Source: Leekyejoonella antrihumi (GTDB lineage Bacteria > Actinomycetota > Actinomycetes > Actinomycetales > Dermatophilaceae). Taken from it: a DNA stretch of 64,000 nucleotides. This document shows, one piece after another, positions 27,962 to 41,477 of this stretch. The stretch is from contig NZ_VCQV01000024.1 of the NCBI RefSeq assembly GCF_007845645.1, forward strand, positions 1 to 64,000. The letters run 5' to 3'. How positions within the stretch are numbered: the stretch's first letter is position 1; each line of letters opens with the position of its first letter. Below the pieces are notes generated by a model. It did no database searches. It saw only the letters and a list, made by a program, of their open reading frames with translations, and was not told the origin of the DNA. Made by a program: the position numbers and the translations under genes.

Positions 27962-30900
27962 ATGCTGCGGGCGTTGAGGTACCGGTGGGTGCAGGGTGTC
28001 GCGCTTGGGCTGTTGGCTGCGTTGGTGACTGGGTGTGCGGTGTTCGCGCCGTGGTATGACCGGGCGTTGCAGCAGTCGATGGTGCGGACTGCGCTGTCGC
28101 GGGCGGCGGTGGATGTGTCGGGGGTCCGGGTGATGACGCAGACCCCGGAGAGTAGGGACGCGCAGCCCGTGACGACGTCGCGACTGGTGGGCTCGGTGCC
28201 CCAGTCGATTCGGCAGTATTTCGGCTCCCCGGTGCAGAGCTCATCGGTGCAGGTGGGCACGCACCCGGTGACCGCGGGCTCTCGGATCGGGCAGTTGGTG
28301 TGGCGCTCGGGGATGTGCCGGCAGCTGCTGTTCACGGCCGGGCGGTGCCCGGCCTCCAAGAATGACATCGCGATCAGCGCGCAGGACGCGAAACTGTTTG
28401 GCTGGCAGGTGGGCTCGACCATCCCGGTGGCAGAGGTGTTCTCCTCGGTGAAGCCGGCCGTGGCGCCGCATCGCACGTTGCGGGTGGTCGGGATCTACCG
28501 TCCGGACTCGATGCGCAGTGCCTACTGGTTCGGCAGCGGCCCGACGGGGTATGCAGGGACGTCTCATCCGTTGCCCGGGCAGGATTCCGGCGGGGGCGCG
28601 ACGAGCCACGACTGGTGGTTCAGCCCTGCGACAACGTTTGCGGGCAAGCGTGCCTGGACCGGGCACGCCGGCCCTGGCACGTCGTGGATGGGGGTCGTCA
28701 ATGAGATCGACCTACCGATGGCAGCGGGTCGAGTCGGTGTCGACCAGCTGTTGAGCCTGGCGCCTCGGGTTCAGGCGTATGCGAACAAGCCGCCGACCAT
28801 CTCGTACACGATCGGGTGGACGCCGACGATCACACCGGGCGCGATCGTGTCCACCGGGATCGGTGACCTGGCCGCGCGGGCGAGGCACGGGCGGGAGCAG
28901 GCGAACGCGTTGGTGCCGTTGTTCATGGTGCAGCTGGCGCTGCTGGCCGCGCTGACGTTGTGGTTGGTGCTGGGCGCGGCGATGGAGTCGCGCCGCCCGG
29001 AGGTCGCGCTGGCACGGCTGCGCGGGTTCAGCCGGCGGCGCGCCCGCCGGATGCTGCTGGCCGAGGTGGGGCCGGTGGTCGGGCTGGGCGGGGTCGCTGG
29101 GGTGGCCGGGGCGGCCCTGTTGACGTGGGCGGCCGAGCACACCTGGCTGGCGGCCGGGACGCCGTTCGAGGTCCGGTGGCCGGTGTGGGCCACGGCGGGT
29201 GCGGTGGTGGTCGGGCTCACCGGGATGGCGTGGGTCAGGGCCCGGTCCACCGCACGCGCGGATCCCGCGCAGCTGTTGCGGCGGGTGCCTCCGCGCCGGG
29301 CCGGGTGGGCCATCGGGGCGGGCGACCTGCTGGTGATCGTGCTGGCCGGCGCTGCGTTCGTCGCGGCCGCGATCGGATCGCTGACCGGGATCGCCGGGAT
29401 GGCGGCGCCGACCCTGCTGGCCTTGACGGCGGGCCTGCTGCTGGCCCACCTCCTGGGCCCGGGCACCGCGCGGCTGGGCCGGTGGATGTTGCGCCGCGGG
29501 GGCATCAGTGGCGGGCTCGCGCTGCTGCAGACCGGGCGCCGACCCAGCACCCGAAAAGTCATCGCCACCATCACCGTCGCGACCGCGCTGCTCGTCTTCG
29601 CCGGCGACGCGGTCCTGGTCGGGGCCCGTAACCGTGGCGCCCGCGCCGAGGCCGAGACCGGCGCGGCAGCCGTCAGCACGATCAACAGCCCCGACGTCGG
29701 ATCCGTTCAGGCCGCCGTGCACCAGGCCGACCCGACCGGACGAGCGGCGACCACCATCGCAATGGTCTCCTCCCCCGGACAGCAGGGCACGACCACGGTG
29801 GCAGTCGACCCGGCCGCGTTCGCCCGGATCGGCCAGTTCCCCGGCCTGGACGTGGCCGGCATCCCCTGGGACAAGCTGGCACCCAAGGACCGCGCCATCC
29901 AGGTCACCGGCACCACCATGACCGTGCGCGCCACGTCCGCGAAACTGACGACCACCGGCCGCAGCACGTCGCTGGTGCCGGTGCAGCTGCGCGCGATCAT
30001 TGTCGACTCCCACTCACAGCAGCAAGAGATCGCGCTGGGCGCCCTGCCCGTCGCGGGCTCGGCCCCGCACACGCTCAGCGCCCCGATCGGCTGCGCGAAC
30101 GGGTGCCTGCTGACCGGGTTCGACTTCTACGCGCCAGGCGGGGTAACCGCCCCCCTGACCGGGAGGGTCACCCTGCGGGCCATGTCCGTCTCGGGTCACC
30201 CCCTGACCCTCGGCGAGGCGGGCGCGTGGCGCAACACCACCGCTGCCACCAACGGGTCGACGACCGTCTCGGACGCTGCCGGTGGTGGGCTGGTGATCGG
30301 GTTCCGGCAGTCCGGGACCTCCGACGTCACCCTGGGCAGCACGTCGGTGCCCAGCACGTTCCCGGCGCTGGTCGCCGGGCCCTTACCCGCCGGCTCGCAG
30401 GGCAACCACTTCCAGGCGCCGGGCCTGGATGGCCTGCTGCAGCGCATGACCCGGGTGGGTTCCCTCCCGTTCGTGCCCGGCGCGCCGCCGGACAGCAGCC
30501 TGGTCAATATCGCCAGCCTGCAACGGCTCGGCGCCCTACCGGCCAGCACGATCCAGGTGCAGGTCTGGTACGCCCGCGACAACCCCACCCTGATCGGTAA
30601 GGTCACCGCGGCGTTGGAAAGGGAAGGGATCGCGGCCCCGTCGACGACCACCACCGGGGCAGCACTGCACCGGTACGACCAGACCGCGACCACCTGGGCG
30701 CTGCAGCTGGGGGTCGTGGTCGGCGCGGTCGCCGCGATCATCGCCGCGCTGACGCTGCTGATCGCGGTCACCACCACCTGGCGGCTGCGGTCTCGTGACT
30801 ACGCCGCGCTGCGGATGACCGGCCTGTCCTCACGCCGCCTGAGACTCATCTCGATCGGTGAGCAGCTCCCGGTAGTCGTCCTGTCCGTGCTCCTGGGCGT

Positions 30901-31114
30901 CGCCTGCGGCGTGGTCGGCGCCCAGGTCGCGATGCCCAAGATTCCCCTGTTCGATACCCCACCAGACATTCCCATCATCAACTACGGTGCCGCCTGGGCG
31001 GCCGTCGCCGCTGCCGGGATCGGGGCCCTGATCGTGCTCGGCGCGGTGGGCTGGGTCAGTGGGCGATGGGTCGCCCGGCGGGCCCGGCTGACCCGGCTAC
31101 GGGAAGCGGTATGA
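27962..31114 (+). CDS. FtsX-like ABC transporter permease, large, orphan
   Basis: A 1050-residue membrane protein. An N-terminal helix (LGLLAALVTGCAVFAPW) is followed by a large extracytoplasmic domain, then a first FtsX-type helix block (about 315-520, containing MESRRPEVALARLRGFSRR). A second extracytoplasmic domain (about 545-895) and a second FtsX block at the C-terminus (YAALRMTGLSSRRLRLISIG) complete it. The duplicated layout is that of MacB/LolC-like permeases that need a separate ATPase, but none is adjacent and the gene stands alone. It probably acts in lipoprotein, lipid or peptide export, or in mechanotransmission. Start: ATG 27962 after a ggggg site; a TTG one codon earlier is possible. 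Confidence 0.85.
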   Translation: MLRALRYRWVQGVALGLLAALVTGCAVFAPWYDRALQQSMVRTALSRAAVDVSGVRVMTQTPESRDAQPVTTSRLVGSVPQSIRQYFGSPVQSSSVQVGTHPVTAGSRIGQLVWRSGMCRQLLFTAGRCPASKNDIAISAQDAKLFGWQVGSTIPVAEVFSSVKPAVAPHRTLRVVGIYRPDSMRSAYWFGSGPTGYAGTSHPLPGQDSGGGATSHDWWFSPATTFAGKRAWTGHAGPGTSWMGVVNEIDLPMAAGRVGVDQLLSLAPRVQAYANKPPTISYTIGWTPTITPGAIVSTGIGDLAARARHGREQANALVPLFMVQLALLAALTLWLVLGAAMESRRPEVALARLRGFSRRRARRMLLAEVGPVVGLGGVAGVAGAALLTWAAEHTWLAAGTPFEVRWPVWATAGAVVVGLTGMAWVRARSTARADPAQLLRRVPPRRAGWAIGAGDLLVIVLAGAAFVAAAIGSLTGIAGMAAPTLLALTAGLLLAHLLGPGTARLGRWMLRRGGISGGLALLQTGRRPSTRKVIATITVATALLVFAGDAVLVGARNRGARAEAETGAAAVSTINSPDVGSVQAAVHQADPTGRAATTIAMVSSPGQQGTTTVAVDPAAFARIGQFPGLDVAGIPWDKLAPKDRAIQVTGTTMTVRATSAKLTTTGRSTSLVPVQLRAIIVDSHSQQQEIALGALPVAGSAPHTLSAPIGCANGCLLTGFDFYAPGGVTAPLTGRVTLRAMSVSGHPLTLGEAGAWRNTTAATNGSTTVSDAAGGGLVIGFRQSGTSDVTLGSTSVPSTFPALVAGPLPAGSQGNHFQAPGLDGLLQRMTRVGSLPFVPGAPPDSSLVNIASLQRLGALPASTIQVQVWYARDNPTLIGKVTAALEREGIAAPSTTTTGAALHRYDQTATTWALQLGVVVGAVAAIIAALTLLIAVTTTWRLRSRDYAALRMTGLSSRRLRLISIGEQLPVVVLSVLLGVACGVVGAQVAMPKIPLFDTPPDIPIINYGAAWAAVAAAGIGALIVLGAVGWVSGRWVARRARLTRLREAV

Positions 31115-31222
31115 CCAGCCGAGCACCCCACCAGTCACGGCCCGACAGGGGTTGGCGATCTCGACGCGGCGGCCGGAGAGATGATCGCACTCTCGGCGCG
31201 ATGTCCCGCCTACTTGTTTGAG

Positions 31223-31250
31223 CTCCGCGAGCAACCAGTGGCTCGCGGAG
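31223..31250 (+). terminator. hairpin downstream of the FtsX gene
   Basis: A 10-bp perfect stem ctccgcgagc/gctcgcggag with an 8-nt loop, about 110 nt after the permease stop and before the next small gene. It is plausibly a terminator; there is no U-run. Confidence 0.5.
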
Positions 31251-31315
31251 AATGTCGGCACGGTCCGGGCCACCCGAAGAGCTCGAGGTGTCTAGAATGT
31301 TCCCCGAGGTGCCAC

Positions 31316-31537
31316 GTGCCAACAACAAGCTTCGATGATCCGCCAGAGTACGACGTCGGTGACCGAGTCATCGCGGCGAACGCGATCGGGCCCGTGTGGA
31401 ATCGACGCGTCGCTCGCGGAACTGGCGGCATCGTCATCGCTCGCACCGCAGAACGACTCATCGCCGTCCGCTTCCACAACGGCGCCGTCGAACACGTGCA
31501 CCCCAACGAGCTACGACCTGACACCGCCGGCTGCTGA
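31316..31537 (+). CDS. small SH3/KOW-like hypothetical protein
   Basis: A 73-residue protein starting at GTG: YDVGDRVIAANAIGPVW, then GTGGIVIARTAERLIAVRF and EHVHPNELRP. The pattern of a short beta-barrel (entry VGDRV, a glycine-rich turn, VRFHNG, a closing HPNEL) resembles KOW/SH3-type mini-domains that bind nucleic acid or protein. A longer open frame begins at 31181, but its extra codons cross the hairpin and look non-coding. Function unknown. Confidence 0.5.
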   Translation: MPTTSFDDPPEYDVGDRVIAANAIGPVWNRRVARGTGGIVIARTAERLIAVRFHNGAVEHVHPNELRPDTAGC

Positions 31538-31679
31538 GGGCACCCGGCGCGGCGCAGGAATTCTCGGCGCGCGAGACAACGGTAACGACTGCGTGACAGT
31601 GCGCCTCGGTCGAGTCCCGGCCGTGGCCCCAGCGGGTAAGTTCACCGGTGATGGTGGTGAACGAGGGCAGGGGGCCCGC

Positions 31680-31904
31680 ATGGAACCGGTCGGACTGGCA
31701 GTACTGTCGGTGCGCGAACTCATCGCGCAGCTGTCCGAGGTGGAGGACGATCTGCGACGATCGCGCCGTGGCGCCGCCGAAGATCCGGAGCCTGCGCTGG
31801 CCGACCTGGTGCACCGCGAGCAGGTGATTGTCCACGAGCTACGCCGCCGGGCACGGTCCCGCCAGCTCGGATCCCACCCGCGCCGGGCGAGTCCGCCACG
31901 GTAA
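31680..31904 (+). CDS. small coiled-coil hypothetical protein
   Basis: A 74-residue charged protein. VRELIAQLSEVEDDLRRSRR and ADLVHREQVIVHELRRRAR could form two helices of a short coiled coil, followed by a basic tail. ATG 31680 is preceded by aggg-rich sequence. No recognised family; the length and composition fit a real small gene, but no family match supports it. Confidence 0.45.
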   Translation: MEPVGLAVLSVRELIAQLSEVEDDLRRSRRGAAEDPEPALADLVHREQVIVHELRRRARSRQLGSHPRRASPPR

Positions 31905-32096
31905 ACAGCCAACCCATTGACGCGAAGGTCGGCGGCATGCCCGACGCACCTTGCGTCCACACATCGATCGACTCTCCGTCGCCGGTGGCCATTCGAACAG
32001 CGCCGCTCCGAGCCCGCGGTTGCTGTTGCTCTTGCTGTTGCTGTTTGCCCTCGCTCGCGCGACACTTGGTTTTGAACGTGCAGGAGGTGAGCCGGG
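31905..32096 (+). promoter_or_regulatory. leader of the lipoprotein gene with ctgttg tract
   Basis: Non-coding stretch holding an imperfect repeat of ctgttg/ctcttg units around 32021-32050. It ends in a strong ribosome site (aggaggtgag, ending 5 nt before the lipoprotein ATG). No promoter boxes are clear. Confidence 0.4.
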
Positions 32097-32708
32097 ATGC
32101 GACGTTCACGATCTGGCGCCTTCGCGGCACTGGGGCTTGCACTGCTGGTGCTCACCTCCTGTGCCACGCCAACCGAAGGTCCGGGCGGCTCGGCTACGTC
32201 GCGGGTGTCGGCCCTGGGCACTGATCGGGCGTCGACTGCGACCGCTGCACATGCAGGCTCGGAGCCCGTGGACCGTCCCCTGACCCACACTCAGATCGCA
32301 CAAGCACGGCGGGAATTGATGCTTGTTGCCACGCAGTCGAACCCGTCGTCCGGGGCGGCCGATGGCTCTCGCGCAACAGGAAGGTGGCCATCGAACATCA
32401 CCTCGGGCAGCGCGTTCGGGACCGATCGAGGGACCGCGAACGCGGCAATGGGAGAACCGGGCGCAGCGCCGGCGTCGGAGGACGCGCGCGTGGTGGTCTG
32501 CGCCGAAGCACACGGACAGTTCTCAACCGCGAGCCAGTCGCACCCACAGGGAGCCCGCGCACGGGTCTTCTCCTATGCGATTGCATGTTTTGACGGATCC
32601 AGTGGAGATCTTCTCGACTGGGGATTAAACAATCACGCAGTGACAGGCGATTTCGAGAACCGGGTCTCCCTCGACGTTACGACCCCAATTGCGAGTGTCG
32701 TGGGTTGA
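32097..32708 (+). CDS. putative secreted lipoprotein
   Basis: A 203-residue protein with a classical lipoprotein signal: basic start MRRSRSG, hydrophobic core ALGLALLVL and lipobox LTSC (Cys near 22). A long Ala/Ser/Thr/Gly-rich linker to about residue 125 precedes a small C-terminal domain containing two cysteines (VVVCAEAH and YAIACFDGSSGD) that could form a disulfide. It would be anchored on the outer face of the membrane. No recognised family. Its excellent ribosome site supports it as a real gene. It converges with the VOC gene. Confidence 0.75.
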   Translation: MRRSRSGAFAALGLALLVLTSCATPTEGPGGSATSRVSALGTDRASTATAAHAGSEPVDRPLTHTQIAQARRELMLVATQSNPSSGAADGSRATGRWPSNITSGSAFGTDRGTANAAMGEPGAAPASEDARVVVCAEAHGQFSTASQSHPQGARARVFSYAIACFDGSSGDLLDWGLNNHAVTGDFENRVSLDVTTPIASVVG

Positions 32709-32769
32709 CGACTTGGGGGCACTTCGACGACTCGGGTTCGGGCGACCACTGGAACACATTGTGCCGGTC

Positions 32770-33147
32770 CTACTGTCTCGACAGGCGGCGCCGGAGGAGG
32801 CAGAACTCGTTGCCCTCCGGGTCGGCAAGGACGTGCCATGACTCCTCGCCCGTCTGGCCGACGTCGGCCGGGCGGGCGCCCAGGGCCAGCAAACGGTCCA
32901 GCTCGGCGTCTTGGCCGCGGTCCACCGGGTTCAGGTCGAGGTGTAGTCGCAAGGGTGCGGTCTTCTTCTCGACCACGAGCGCGAACACGATGGTCGGTGC
33001 CGGACCGCCGAATCCCGACTCTGGGCCGATCTCGATGTCGTTGCCGTCGCGACCCAGCTCGACGTAGCCGAGCACTTCGCACCAGAACCGGGACAGCATT
33101 TCGGGGTTGTGGCAGTTGAGCACCAGTTCGGAGAGGTGACAGCTCAT
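32770..33147 (-). CDS. VOC/glyoxalase-fold protein
   Basis: A 125-residue protein: HLSELVLNCHNPEMLSRFWC at the start, LRLHLDLNPVDRGQDAELDR in the middle and VLADPEGNEFCLL at the end. The single-module-pair layout and the central His plus terminal Glu match small VOC proteins of the bleomycin-resistance/glyoxalase superfamily. The substrate is unknown. It is the last gene of the accessory stretch before the pyr operon. Confidence 0.82.
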   Translation of the reverse strand: MSCHLSELVLNCHNPEMLSRFWCEVLGYVELGRDGNDIEIGPESGFGGPAPTIVFALVVEKKTAPLRLHLDLNPVDRGQDAELDRLLALGARPADVGQTGEESWHVLADPEGNEFCLLRRRLSRQ

Positions 33148-33227
33148 GTGTCGAATCTAGACAACAACCGGTCTGGCCGGCTCATGGACCATCGAGGTCC
33201 GTGCTCGGCATAATCGGGATCGCGCCA

Positions 33228-34087
33228 TCAGGGCCGTAGGCCGGCGACATCCTCCTGCGCCTGCAACACTGCGTCGCGCAGTCGGCGCACGCTGGGCCCG
33301 GCGCTCAGCACCGCCCGCGAAGTTGTCGGCAGCACCTGCCCGACGGCATCACCGAACGTTCGGCGGATCGACTCTGCGGTGGCTCCTTGGGCGCCCATCC
33401 CGGGTGCCAGCACCGGGGCACGCGAGGCCACCAACGGCTCGATCAGGCGCAGGTGGTGCAGCGCATCGCCGACCGTCGCCCCGATGACGACTCCGAAGCT
33501 GCCCCACCGGGCATCGCCTCCCTCGTCGGCGTTGAGCCCGCCCACGCTCTCGATGACGGCACCGGCGATCGACTGCCGCTCGGCCTGGGCATGCTGCAGC
33601 GAACGGGCCTCGGGGTTCGACGTCAGGCTCAGCACGAACACGCCCCGCCCGTGCTGCGCAGCGAGGTCGTAGGCCGGTCGCAGGCTCTCGAACCCGAGGT
33701 AGGGGCTCAGCGTGACCGCGTCGGCCGCCAGCGGCGAGCAGTCGCCGAGGTAGGCCGTGGCGTACGCCTGCATGGTCGACCCGATGTCGCCGCGCTTGAC
33801 GTCCAGCAGGCTGAGCGTGCCCTCCTCCTTGAGCGCGGCGAGGGTGTCCTCCAACACCTCGACGCCATCTGAGCCGAACCGCTCGAAGAACGCCGACTGC
33901 GGCTTGACGACCGCCACGTTTCCGGAGAACGCCTCGACCGCCGCCTCCGCGAACGCCCGCAGTCCGCGGATGTCGTCGCACAGATCCCAGGAGCGCAGCA
34001 GTTCAGGATGCGGGTCGATGCCCACGCACAGCGGCCCGTGCCGGTCGACCGCCTCCTGCAGGCGCACTCCGAAGGGCGCCATGACAC

Positions 34088-34091
<4 letters not shown>
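33228..34091 (-). CDS. pyrF: orotidine 5'-phosphate decarboxylase (type 2)
   Basis: Last step to UMP. The 287 residues belong to the longer group found in actinobacteria, with [14 protein letters not shown] near the start and the catalytic [17 protein letters not shown] (Asp-Lys-x-x-Asp type tetrad). The ATG at 34091 overlaps the carB stop as ATGA, which decides the start; a second in-frame ATG follows three codons later. It ends the pyr operon. Confidence 0.96.
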
Positions 34092-37407
<3,316 letters not shown>

Positions 37408-37408
<1 letters not shown>

Positions 37409-38556
37409 CAGTGCTGTCCCTTCTTAGCGTTCATCAGTTCGACAAATCGGTCGAAAAGGTATGCGGCGTCGTGCGGTCCGGCGGCCGCCTCCGGGTGGTA
37501 CTGCACCGAGAAAGCCGGGATGTCCAGGCACTCCAGGCCCTCGACCACATCGTCGTTCAGGCACACGTGCGAGACGCGGACCCGTCCGAGACTGTCACCG
37601 GCGGGCGCCTCGGACTCGCCGTCCAGCGGTGCGTCGACGGCAAACCCGTGGTTGTGTGCGGTGACCTCCACCTTGTGGGTGGTGCGGTCCATCACCGGCT
37701 GATTGATCCCTCGGTGGCCGTACTTCAGCTTGTACGTGCCGAATCCCAGCGCGCGTCCGAGCAGCTGGTTGCCGAAACAGATGCCGAAGAACGGGATCCG
37801 CGCATCGAGCACCTGCCGCAGCACGTTGATCTGGGGCGCCGCCTGTGGGTCACCGGGGCCGTTGGAGAAGAACACCCCATCCGGATGCACTGCGGTGATC
37901 TCTTCGAAGGTCGCACCGGCCGGCAGGACGTGGACCTCGATCCCGCGCTCCGCCAACCGGTGCGGTGTCATCGCCTTGATACCGAGATCCACGGCCGCGA
38001 CGGTGAGCACCTTGGTGCCGACGGCCGGGACGACATAGGCCTGGGTGGTCGACACCTGGGACGCCAGCTCCGCGCCGCCCATGTCATCGACGGCCTGCAC
38101 GCTGGCGAGGTGGTCGCCGGCCGCTGCCGCCTCGCCGGAGAAGATGCCGACCCGCATCGCTCCCCGCTCGCGCAGGTGCCGCGTCAGGGCGCGGGTGTCG
38201 ATGCCGCAGATGCCGACAACGCCCTGCTCCTGCAGGTCGTCCTCGAGTGTGCGGACCGAGCGCCAGTTCGATGGGCGCAGCGCCGGGTCGCGCACGACAT
38301 ACCCCGCGACCCAGATCTTGGCGGACTCCGAGTCCTCATCGTTCACACCGGTGTTGCCCACGTGCGGGGCCGTCATGACAACGACCTGCCGGTGATAGCT
38401 CGGGTCGGTCAGCGTCTCCTGATACCCGGTCATGCCGGTGGAGAAGACCGCCTCGCCATAGGCCGTGCCCACGGCGCCGTAGGCCTCCCCCGAGTAGGTC
38501 GTGCCGTCCTCGAGGACCAGCACCGCCGGCGCCCGGTCCGTCCATGGATCCGTCAC
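37408..38556 (-). CDS. carA: carbamoyl phosphate synthetase, small subunit
   Basis: Glutaminase subunit of 382 residues: an N-terminal CPSase domain ([18 protein letters not shown]) and a class I glutamine amidotransferase domain with nucleophile Cys in [15 protein letters not shown] and His/Glu in [12 protein letters not shown]. The GTG at 38556 ([18 protein letters not shown]) is chosen. An open frame continues to 38670, but it consists of the dispersed palindromic repeat and so is not protein. Coupled to carB. Confidence 0.95.
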
Positions 38557-38579
38557 GCTCGCAGTAGTCCTGGGGCCCT

Positions 38580-38662
38580 CGCGAAGTACCGAACTGGGGG
38601 CACCTCCCGCTGGCACACTGTCTCCAGTCAGCGGGGGAGGTACGAGAGAGGACTTCGTGGGG
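38580..38662. repeat. palindromic dispersed repeat, copy 2 (pyrC-carA gap)
   Basis: The outer ends cgcgaagtaccga and gaggacttcgtgggg match copy 1 at 4955-4995. The centre is a second palindrome, tgggggcacctcccgctg against cagcgggggaggta, like the element at 48565-48606. It fills the space between the pyrC stop and the carA start and could form a long hairpin in the pyr mRNA. Confidence 0.75.
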
Positions 38663-38666
38663 ATAT

Positions 38667-39965
38667 TCACTTTTGAACCTCACCGTCGAGAAGGGTGGCG
38701 CGTCCGCGCAGGAAGGTCGAGTGCACCCGGCCCTGCAGCGTCCTACCGTGCCAAGGATTGTTGCGGGACAACGACTGCGACGCGTCCGCATCGATCGTGC
38801 CCGTGGCGCTCGGGTCGATCAGCACCAGGTTCGCCGGCTCGTCCACCGCGAGAGGGCGCCCGTGGCCCGCCAGTCCGGCTATCCGTGCCGGGCGGGTGGA
38901 CAGTGCCGCTGCCACGTCCGCCCACGTCATACGCCCGGTCTGCACCATCGTCGTGGTGACGACCTGCAGACACTGCTCGAGGCCCAGCATCCCGAAGGCT
39001 GCCTCCGCGAACGCGTGCTCCTTGTCATGGCGGGCATGCGGTGCGTGGTCGGTGGCGACCGCGTCGATCGTGCCGTCCGCCAGGGCGGCTCGCAGCGCGT
39101 CGACATCCTCTTGCGGGCGAAGTGGCGGGTTCACCTTGAAGACGGGGTCGTAGCCGCTCAATAGGTCGGTGGTCAGCAGCAGGTGATGCGGCGTGACCTC
39201 GGCGGTCACCGCTATCCCCTGGGACTTCGCCCACCGAACCACCTCGACCGACCCGGCCGTGGACACGTGTGCCACATGCACCCGGCTACCGGTGTGACGA
39301 GCCAGCATGACGTCGCGGGCGACGATGACCTCCTCGGCCACGCCGGGCCAGCCCGGCAGCCCCAGCCGCCCGGACAGCTCGCCCTCGTGACAGCATGCCG
39401 AGCCGCCCGCCAGCTGCGGCTCCTGGGCGTGCTGCGAGATCACCCCGCCGAACGCCTTCACATACTCCAGCGCGCGGCGCATGATCCGCGCGTCGTGCAC
39501 GCACCGGCCGTCGTCGGAGAAGACACGCACGTTCGCACGCGACCTGGCCATCAGCCCGAGCTCGGCGAGCTCTTCACCGGCAAGCGACTTGGTGACGGCG
39601 CCGATCGGCTGGACGTCGACCAGCGCGGCCGCCCGGCCAAGGTCCAGGATGCGCTCGGCGGCCTCCGCCGTGTCCGTGACGGGTTGGGTGTTCGCCATCG
39701 CGAGCACCGCGGTGAACCCACCCGCGGCGGCCGCCGCCGATCCGGACGAGATCGTCTCGGCGTCCTCCCGGCCGGGCTCGCGCAGGTGCGTGTGCAGGTC
39801 GACGAGTCCTGGCAGTGCGACAAGTCCATCGGCCTCGATCATTGCTGCCTGTGCCGCATCGCCGAGCTTGCCGACGGCGGCGATCCGGCCGTCCTCTAGC
39901 AGCAGGTCGGTGCGACCCGTACCCAGCAGGTCGGCTCCCTTGATCAGGTAGGTCCGGTCAGACAT
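38667..39965 (-). CDS. pyrC: dihydroorotase
   Basis: Cyclises carbamoyl aspartate to dihydroorotate. It is a class I amidohydrolase of 432 residues with the metal-binding [21 protein letters not shown] and ATDHAPHA motifs. ATG 39965 ([15 protein letters not shown]) sits inside the last codons of pyrB (8-nt overlap). It ends right beside the palindromic repeat preceding carA. Confidence 0.96.
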   Translation of the reverse strand: MSDRTYLIKGADLLGTGRTDLLLEDGRIAAVGKLGDAAQAAMIEADGLVALPGLVDLHTHLREPGREDAETISSGSAAAAAGGFTAVLAMANTQPVTDTAEAAERILDLGRAAALVDVQPIGAVTKSLAGEELAELGLMARSRANVRVFSDDGRCVHDARIMRRALEYVKAFGGVISQHAQEPQLAGGSACCHEGELSGRLGLPGWPGVAEEVIVARDVMLARHTGSRVHVAHVSTAGSVEVVRWAKSQGIAVTAEVTPHHLLLTTDLLSGYDPVFKVNPPLRPQEDVDALRAALADGTIDAVATDHAPHARHDKEHAFAEAAFGMLGLEQCLQVVTTTMVQTGRMTWADVAAALSTRPARIAGLAGHGRPLAVDEPANLVLIDPSATGTIDADASQSLSRNNPWHGRTLQGRVHSTFLRGRATLLDGEVQK

Positions 39966-40884
39966 TGGCGCCTCCCAGCAGGTGGTAGAGGACACTCATT
40001 CGCACGGCGACGCCTGATGAGACCTGGCCGAGGATGAGCGATCGGGCACTGTCGGCGGCGTCCGCGGTGATCTCCAGGCCCCGATTCATCGGGCCGGGGT
40101 GGCAGATCACGGCATCCTTCGCCATGCGTTGCAGTCGGTCACGGGTCAGCCCATAACCAACGGTGTACTCCCTTGGTGTCGGGAAGAATCCGCCGCTCAT
40201 CCGTTCCTTCTGGACCCGCAGCATCATCACCACGTCGGCGGTGGGCAGGACCTCATCGAAGTCGTATGTGGTGGCGAACCCGTCGGTGTCCGACCAGCTC
40301 TGGACACCGCTGGGCATCAGGGTCGGCGGTGCGACCAGGGTCACGCGCGCACCGAGCGTCTGCAGCAGGATGAGGTTGCTGCGGACGACTCGAGAGTGGG
40401 TGAGGTCTCCGACGATCACCACGTGCGCACCGGCAAGGTCACCGATCTGCCGGCGCATCGTGTAGGCATCCAGCAGGGCCTGGGTCGGGTGCTCGTGGGT
40501 GCCGTCCCCGGCATTCACGACGGAGGCATCCACCCACTGGGCCACCTGGTGCGGTGCGCCGCTGGCGGGGTGGCGGATCACCAGTCCATCGATCCCCATC
40601 GCCGCGACGGTCTGCGCGGTGTCGCGCAGGGACTCACCCTTGCTGACCGAGGAACCCTTCGCGGACACGTTGACCACGTCGGCCGACAGCCACTTGCCGG
40701 CCAGCTCGAACGATGATCGCGTGCGAGTCGAGTCCTCGAAGAACAGGTTGACGAGGGTGCGCCCGCGCAGGGTCGGAAGCTTCTTCACCTCCCGGTCCTG
40801 CAGCTCGTGCATCTGCTCGGCGGTCGCGAGAAGCTCGAGCACCTGGTCCTTGTCGAGGTCTGCCGCGGACAGCAGGTGCTTCAT
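39958..40884 (-). CDS. pyrB: aspartate carbamoyltransferase, catalytic subunit
   Basis: Transfers the carbamoyl group to aspartate. The 308 residues contain the phosphate-binding [29 protein letters not shown] and [11 protein letters not shown], and the C-terminal aspartate-binding part. No pyrI gene is present, as usual in actinobacteria. Its ATG overlaps the pyrR stop as ATGA. Confidence 0.97.
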   Translation of the reverse strand: MKHLLSAADLDKDQVLELLATAEQMHELQDREVKKLPTLRGRTLVNLFFEDSTRTRSSFELAGKWLSADVVNVSAKGSSVSKGESLRDTAQTVAAMGIDGLVIRHPASGAPHQVAQWVDASVVNAGDGTHEHPTQALLDAYTMRRQIGDLAGAHVVIVGDLTHSRVVRSNLILLQTLGARVTLVAPPTLMPSGVQSWSDTDGFATTYDFDEVLPTADVVMMLRVQKERMSGGFFPTPREYTVGYGLTRDRLQRMAKDAVICHPGPMNRGLEITADAADSARSLILGQVSSGVAVRMSVLYHLLGGANV

Positions 40885-41468
40885 CGACCGGCCACCTCTT
40901 CCTGATCGAGGATTCTGACTTCATCCGCCCCATCGTCTTCGAAGAGACGCACGTGCACGCGTTCGCTGTGTGCGGTGGGCAGGTTCTTCCCGACGTGGTC
41001 GGCGCGGATCGGCAGCTCGCGGTGGCCGCGGTCGACCAGGACGGCGAGCCGGACCGCTCGAGGCCGGCCGATGTCGCCCAGGGCATCGAGTGCTGCGCGC
41101 ACGGTCCGCCCGGAGTAGAGCACGTCGTCGACCAGGACCACGACCTTGTCGTCCACACCGCACTCAGGGATGCGGGTGGGTTGCGCGGCACGCATGGGCT
41201 GTCGACGCAGGTCGTCTCGGTACATCGTGACGTCGAGTGAGCCTACCGGCACGGCCACGTCTTCGACCGCGGCGAGGGCAGCGACCAGGCGGTGCGCAAG
41301 GGTCTCTCCCCGCGTCGGTATGCCGAGGACCACCAGGTCGTCGGCTCCCCTGTTGTGTTCGAGGATCTCGTGCGCGATGCGGCGCAGTGCGCGAGTCACA
41401 TCGTCTGCGGAGAGGACCACGCGCCCGGCGGAGGGCGCGTTGTTGTTCTGCGAGTCGGGACGCTGCAT
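40881..41468 (-). CDS. pyrR: pyr operon regulator / uracil phosphoribosyltransferase
   Basis: A 195-residue PRTase-fold protein that binds pyr leader RNA in the presence of UMP and has weak UPRTase activity. The PRPP-binding site is [19 protein letters not shown], and the RNA-binding basic residues lie in the [11 protein letters not shown] region. The ATG at 41468 follows a very strong AAGGAGG site and gives the family length. It is the first gene of the operon and acts on the leader just upstream of itself. Confidence 0.96.
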   Translation of the reverse strand: MQRPDSQNNNAPSAGRVVLSADDVTRALRRIAHEILEHNRGADDLVVLGIPTRGETLAHRLVAALAAVEDVAVPVGSLDVTMYRDDLRRQPMRAAQPTRIPECGVDDKVVVLVDDVLYSGRTVRAALDALGDIGRPRAVRLAVLVDRGHRELPIRADHVGKNLPTAHSERVHVRLFEDDGADEVRILDQEEVAGR

Positions 41469-41477
41469 GCGTCGGGA

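Noticed and set aside
28712-30013. Minus-strand open frame inside the FtsX-like gene
   Set aside because: Repetitive Arg/Gln/Gly/His composition typical of shadows; the plus strand encodes coherent membrane helices.
32021-32050. ctgttg-type tandem units as a possible phase-variable repeat
   Set aside because: The units are imperfect and lie outside a coding frame, 50 bp upstream of the lipoprotein start; no evidence of slippage.
38557-38670. N-terminal extension of carA to 38670
   Set aside because: The extra codons are the palindromic repeat, which gives a similar translation (SVLRE) upstream of hisG; a repeat translated in two unrelated places is not protein sequence.
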